Assembly: GCA_014302835.1 (NCBI GenBank)
Contig: CP060294.1
Coordinates: 3,063,067 to 3,127,066 of the forward strand
From: Pedobacter sp. PAMC26386
Lineage (GTDB): Bacteria > Bacteroidota > Bacteroidia > Sphingobacteriales > Sphingobacteriaceae
Direction of reading: 5' to 3'
Length of the DNA stretch: 64,000 nucleotides
Made by a program: the position numbers and the translations under genes. Of this stretch, positions 62,283 to 64,000 are shown in pieces. Under the pieces are notes generated by a model. That model did no database searches. It saw only the letters and a list, made by a program, of their open reading frames with translations, and was not told where the DNA came from. Numbering within the stretch: position 1 is the stretch's first letter; each line of letters starts with the position of its first letter.

Positions 62283-63554
62283 TTAAATAGTCCATGGCGC
62301 GCGCAAAACTGGGTTCAGCAATCTATTTGCAGCATCGTCGTCTACAAACACCTGTTTTACCGGGTCAAACTTTAAATTACGGCCTAAACGTAAAGCAACC
62401 AATCCCATATTTATGATATTGCATGATCTGTAACCATTCTGCTCATTTAAAGCAAATTGCTGTCTGGTTTTAACTGCCTGTGTAAAATCAGTCTGCTGTG
62501 GTGCAGGTTCTGGGAAAGCAGCCAGTTTTCTGTCCAAATCAGGAATATTTGATTTAAATCCAGGATATAATTTCCCCTTTGGCCCCTCTATATAAGGTAC
62601 ATTCGTATCTTTTCCCTCTCCATCTAAAATAATCTGGCATCCATCAGCATAAGTATAAGTGATTCTGCGCCAAGTGCCCACAGCATCCGGATGCTGTTGC
62701 GGAGCATCAATTTCAACCGACACAGGGTTGGTATCATCCTTACCCAAAAAGTATTGGATCGGATCAATATAATGTTGTCCCATATCACTTAACCCGCCCC
62801 CATCATAGTCCCAGTAACCACGAAAAGTCTGATGTACACGATGTGTACTATAGGGTTTGTATTGCGCAGGACCCAGCCATGCTTCATAATCTAATTCTGC
62901 GGGTACAGATTCTACAGGTAAATTGTCTTTTCCCACCCAGTAAAACTTCCAGTCAAAACCAGTGCCTTTGCCAACAGTAACTTTTAATGGCCAGCCTAGC
63001 AAACCACTCTCAACCAACTTTTTAATTGGTTTTACAGGAGTGCCCATTCCGTAAAAATTATCCTTAAACCTGAACCAGGTATTAAGACGAAATATCCGAC
63101 CATGCTGCTGTACGGCCTCCATCACTCTTTTTCCTTCGCCTATACTATGAGTCATAGGCTTTTCACACCAGATATCTTTACCAGCATTTGCAGCATCAAC
63201 AGCCATAATACCATGCCAGTGTGGCGGGGTGGCAATATGTACAATATCCACTTCCGGAAGCTTAATTAACTCCCTGTAATCACTAAAAGTTTTCACTCCT
63301 TTATCTAGCATTGGCAGTGCTAGTGCAAGGTGTCTTTTATCTACATCACAAATTGCTACTACTTGTGTACCATCGTATGGGAAATGGTTTCTACCCATTC
63401 CTCCTACACCGATAACAGCTTTAGTTAACTTGTCACTTGGCGCAATGAATCCATTTCCGCCAAGAACGTACCTCGGGACAATGGAGAACACGGCCAGTCC
63501 CACCGCCGTTTTTTTAATAAAATTTCTTCTTGAATTTGGTTCTTCAGGCTGCAT
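62283..63554 (-). CDS. Gfo/Idh/MocA-family oxidoreductase, Tat-exported (second paralogue)
   Basis: A 423-residue protein. The Tat signal SRRNFIKK (about 8-15) with FSIVPRYVLGGNGFIAPSD closely resembles the start of the paralogue at 57320-58777. The Rossmann domain has AVIGVGGMGRNHFP and VAICDVDKRH; the catalytic-region motif is CEKPMTH, followed by GYWDYDGGGLSDMGQHYID in the C-terminal domain. It is the first gene of the operon, 42 bp ahead of the DUF1080 protein. The 206-bp spacer upstream (63555-63760) contains TATATTTG on the minus strand (63669-63662), a -7-like box about 108 nt from the start, but no good -33 box. Confidence 0.92.
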   Translation of the reverse strand: MQPEEPNSRRNFIKKTAVGLAVFSIVPRYVLGGNGFIAPSDKLTKAVIGVGGMGRNHFPYDGTQVVAICDVDKRHLALALPMLDKGVKTFSDYRELIKLPEVDIVHIATPPHWHGIMAVDAANAGKDIWCEKPMTHSIGEGKRVMEAVQQHGRIFRLNTWFRFKDNFYGMGTPVKPIKKLVESGLLGWPLKVTVGKGTGFDWKFYWVGKDNLPVESVPAELDYEAWLGPAQYKPYSTHRVHQTFRGYWDYDGGGLSDMGQHYIDPIQYFLGKDDTNPVSVEIDAPQQHPDAVGTWRRITYTYADGCQIILDGEGKDTNVPYIEGPKGKLYPGFKSNIPDLDRKLAAFPEPAPQQTDFTQAVKTRQQFALNEQNGYRSCNIINMGLVALRLGRNLKFDPVKQVFVDDDAANRLLNPVLRAPWTI

Positions 63555-63760
63555 ATATATTGTATTTGGTTAGATTTCATATATGTTATTGTACGGGTAT
63601 ATATTATATATTGTTCAGTTTTCTTATTTAATACGTTTCCCACCAACCTTTTGCACTATTCCAAATATAATATTATTGTTGAATTCCAGCTGTATCATTA
63701 TTGATAAACAATTGTATAATTAACACTAAGTTAAAGTCAGTTATCCATCAATCATCAACG

Positions 63761-64000
63761 TTAAATTCCAATAACAGGTTCCTGTAACTTCATTTCAAGG
63801 AAACTGCCATATCTGGAAATTTCCTGATGAAGCATTTGCACAGCATACTGGTCCAGCGGATCCAAAGACATGATTTCAAGCTGTATCTCATTCTTAACAA
63901 AGGCTCGTCTCCAGGTACCGGAGATCTGTCCTTCAGTAATAATCAGGGGGCTGAAAATTCCATTCTTAGTTTGGTTAATCAAATGATGATGAATTAATGC
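63761..64000 (-). CDS. Winged-helix DNA-binding domain protein (HTH_42-like), C-terminal end only
   Basis: The frame is open to the right edge, so the start lies outside the window; the TTG at 63982 is internal. The visible 79 residues include NGIFSPLIITEGQISGTWRRAF and end in EISRYGSFLEMKL, which resembles the C-terminal part of the winged-helix HTH_42 family, to which the AlkZ-type DNA glycosylases belong. A repair role is possible but cannot be judged from this end. Confidence 0.6.
   Translation of the reverse strand, partial: ALIHHHLINQTKNGIFSPLIITEGQISGTWRRAFVKNEIQLEIMSLDPLDQYAVQMLHQEISRYGSFLEMKLQEPVIGI

Overview
The window comes from a Gram-negative member of the Bacteroidota, most likely a Pedobacter-like Sphingobacteriaceae. 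This is an inference from gene content: two SusC/SusD pairs, an ECF sigma/FecR pair, a CzcA-type RND pump fused to a TolC-like domain, Bacteroidota-type promoters (TTG, about 19-20 nt, TAnnTTTG), AT-rich spacers and few Shine-Dalgarno sequences. No rRNA, tRNA, CRISPR array, phage or insertion sequence was recognised.

Layout. 1-8.2 kb (+): the 3' part of a GMC oxidoreductase, a divalent-metal efflux operon (small exported protein, RND-TolC fusion, lipoprotein adaptor) and bluB. 8.3-21.3 kb (-): one polysaccharide-utilisation locus, read as formylglycine-generating enzyme, ECF sigma, FecR, SusC with STN domain, SusD, Cys-type sulfatase and GH2 beta-galactosidase. It looks self-contained for a sulfated beta-galactoside, since it carries the enzyme that would mature its own sulfatase. 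21.6-23.4 kb: a truncated haemoglobin, then two tandem leader-like mini-ORFs each followed by a similar hairpin, a small membrane protein and a Rnk/GreA-like protein.

23.5-33.9 kb: a second SusCD pair with a six-hairpin glycosidase (-), divergent from a GntR/UTRA regulator, a phosphomannose-isomerase-like fusion and an MFS sugar porter (+). Near-identical promoter/operator sequences sit before the glycosidase operon and before the isomerase gene, with a related element before gntR, so this looks like one small regulon. 33.9-43.0 kb (-): RraA-like protein, GH2, GH95-like, aldonate dehydratase, SDR and SMP-30 lactonase. This set fits release of fucose or galactose followed by oxidation to a 2-keto-3-deoxy acid without phosphorylation. 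A divergent AraC regulator, a GH29 fucosidase, a GH129/GH101-like glycosidase and a two-component system follow (43-50 kb).

50-56 kb holds a prolyl-oligopeptidase-family peptidase, an Ada-type repair regulator behind a PEP-mutase/isocitrate-lyase-family gene, a GyrI-like protein, a small hypothetical protein and a membrane-bound LuxR-type regulator. 56-63.6 kb (-) carries three Gfo/Idh/MocA oxidoreductases (two with Tat signals) and a large HEAT-repeat protein with two DUF1080 domains, a set associated with the 3-keto-glycoside route. The window ends inside a winged-helix protein. The most unusual signals are the tandem leader units at 22.3-22.7 kb, the shared GntR-type operators, the lipoprotein FGE in a sigma-controlled sulfatase locus, and the cluster of CGTATT half-sites at 55.2 kb.
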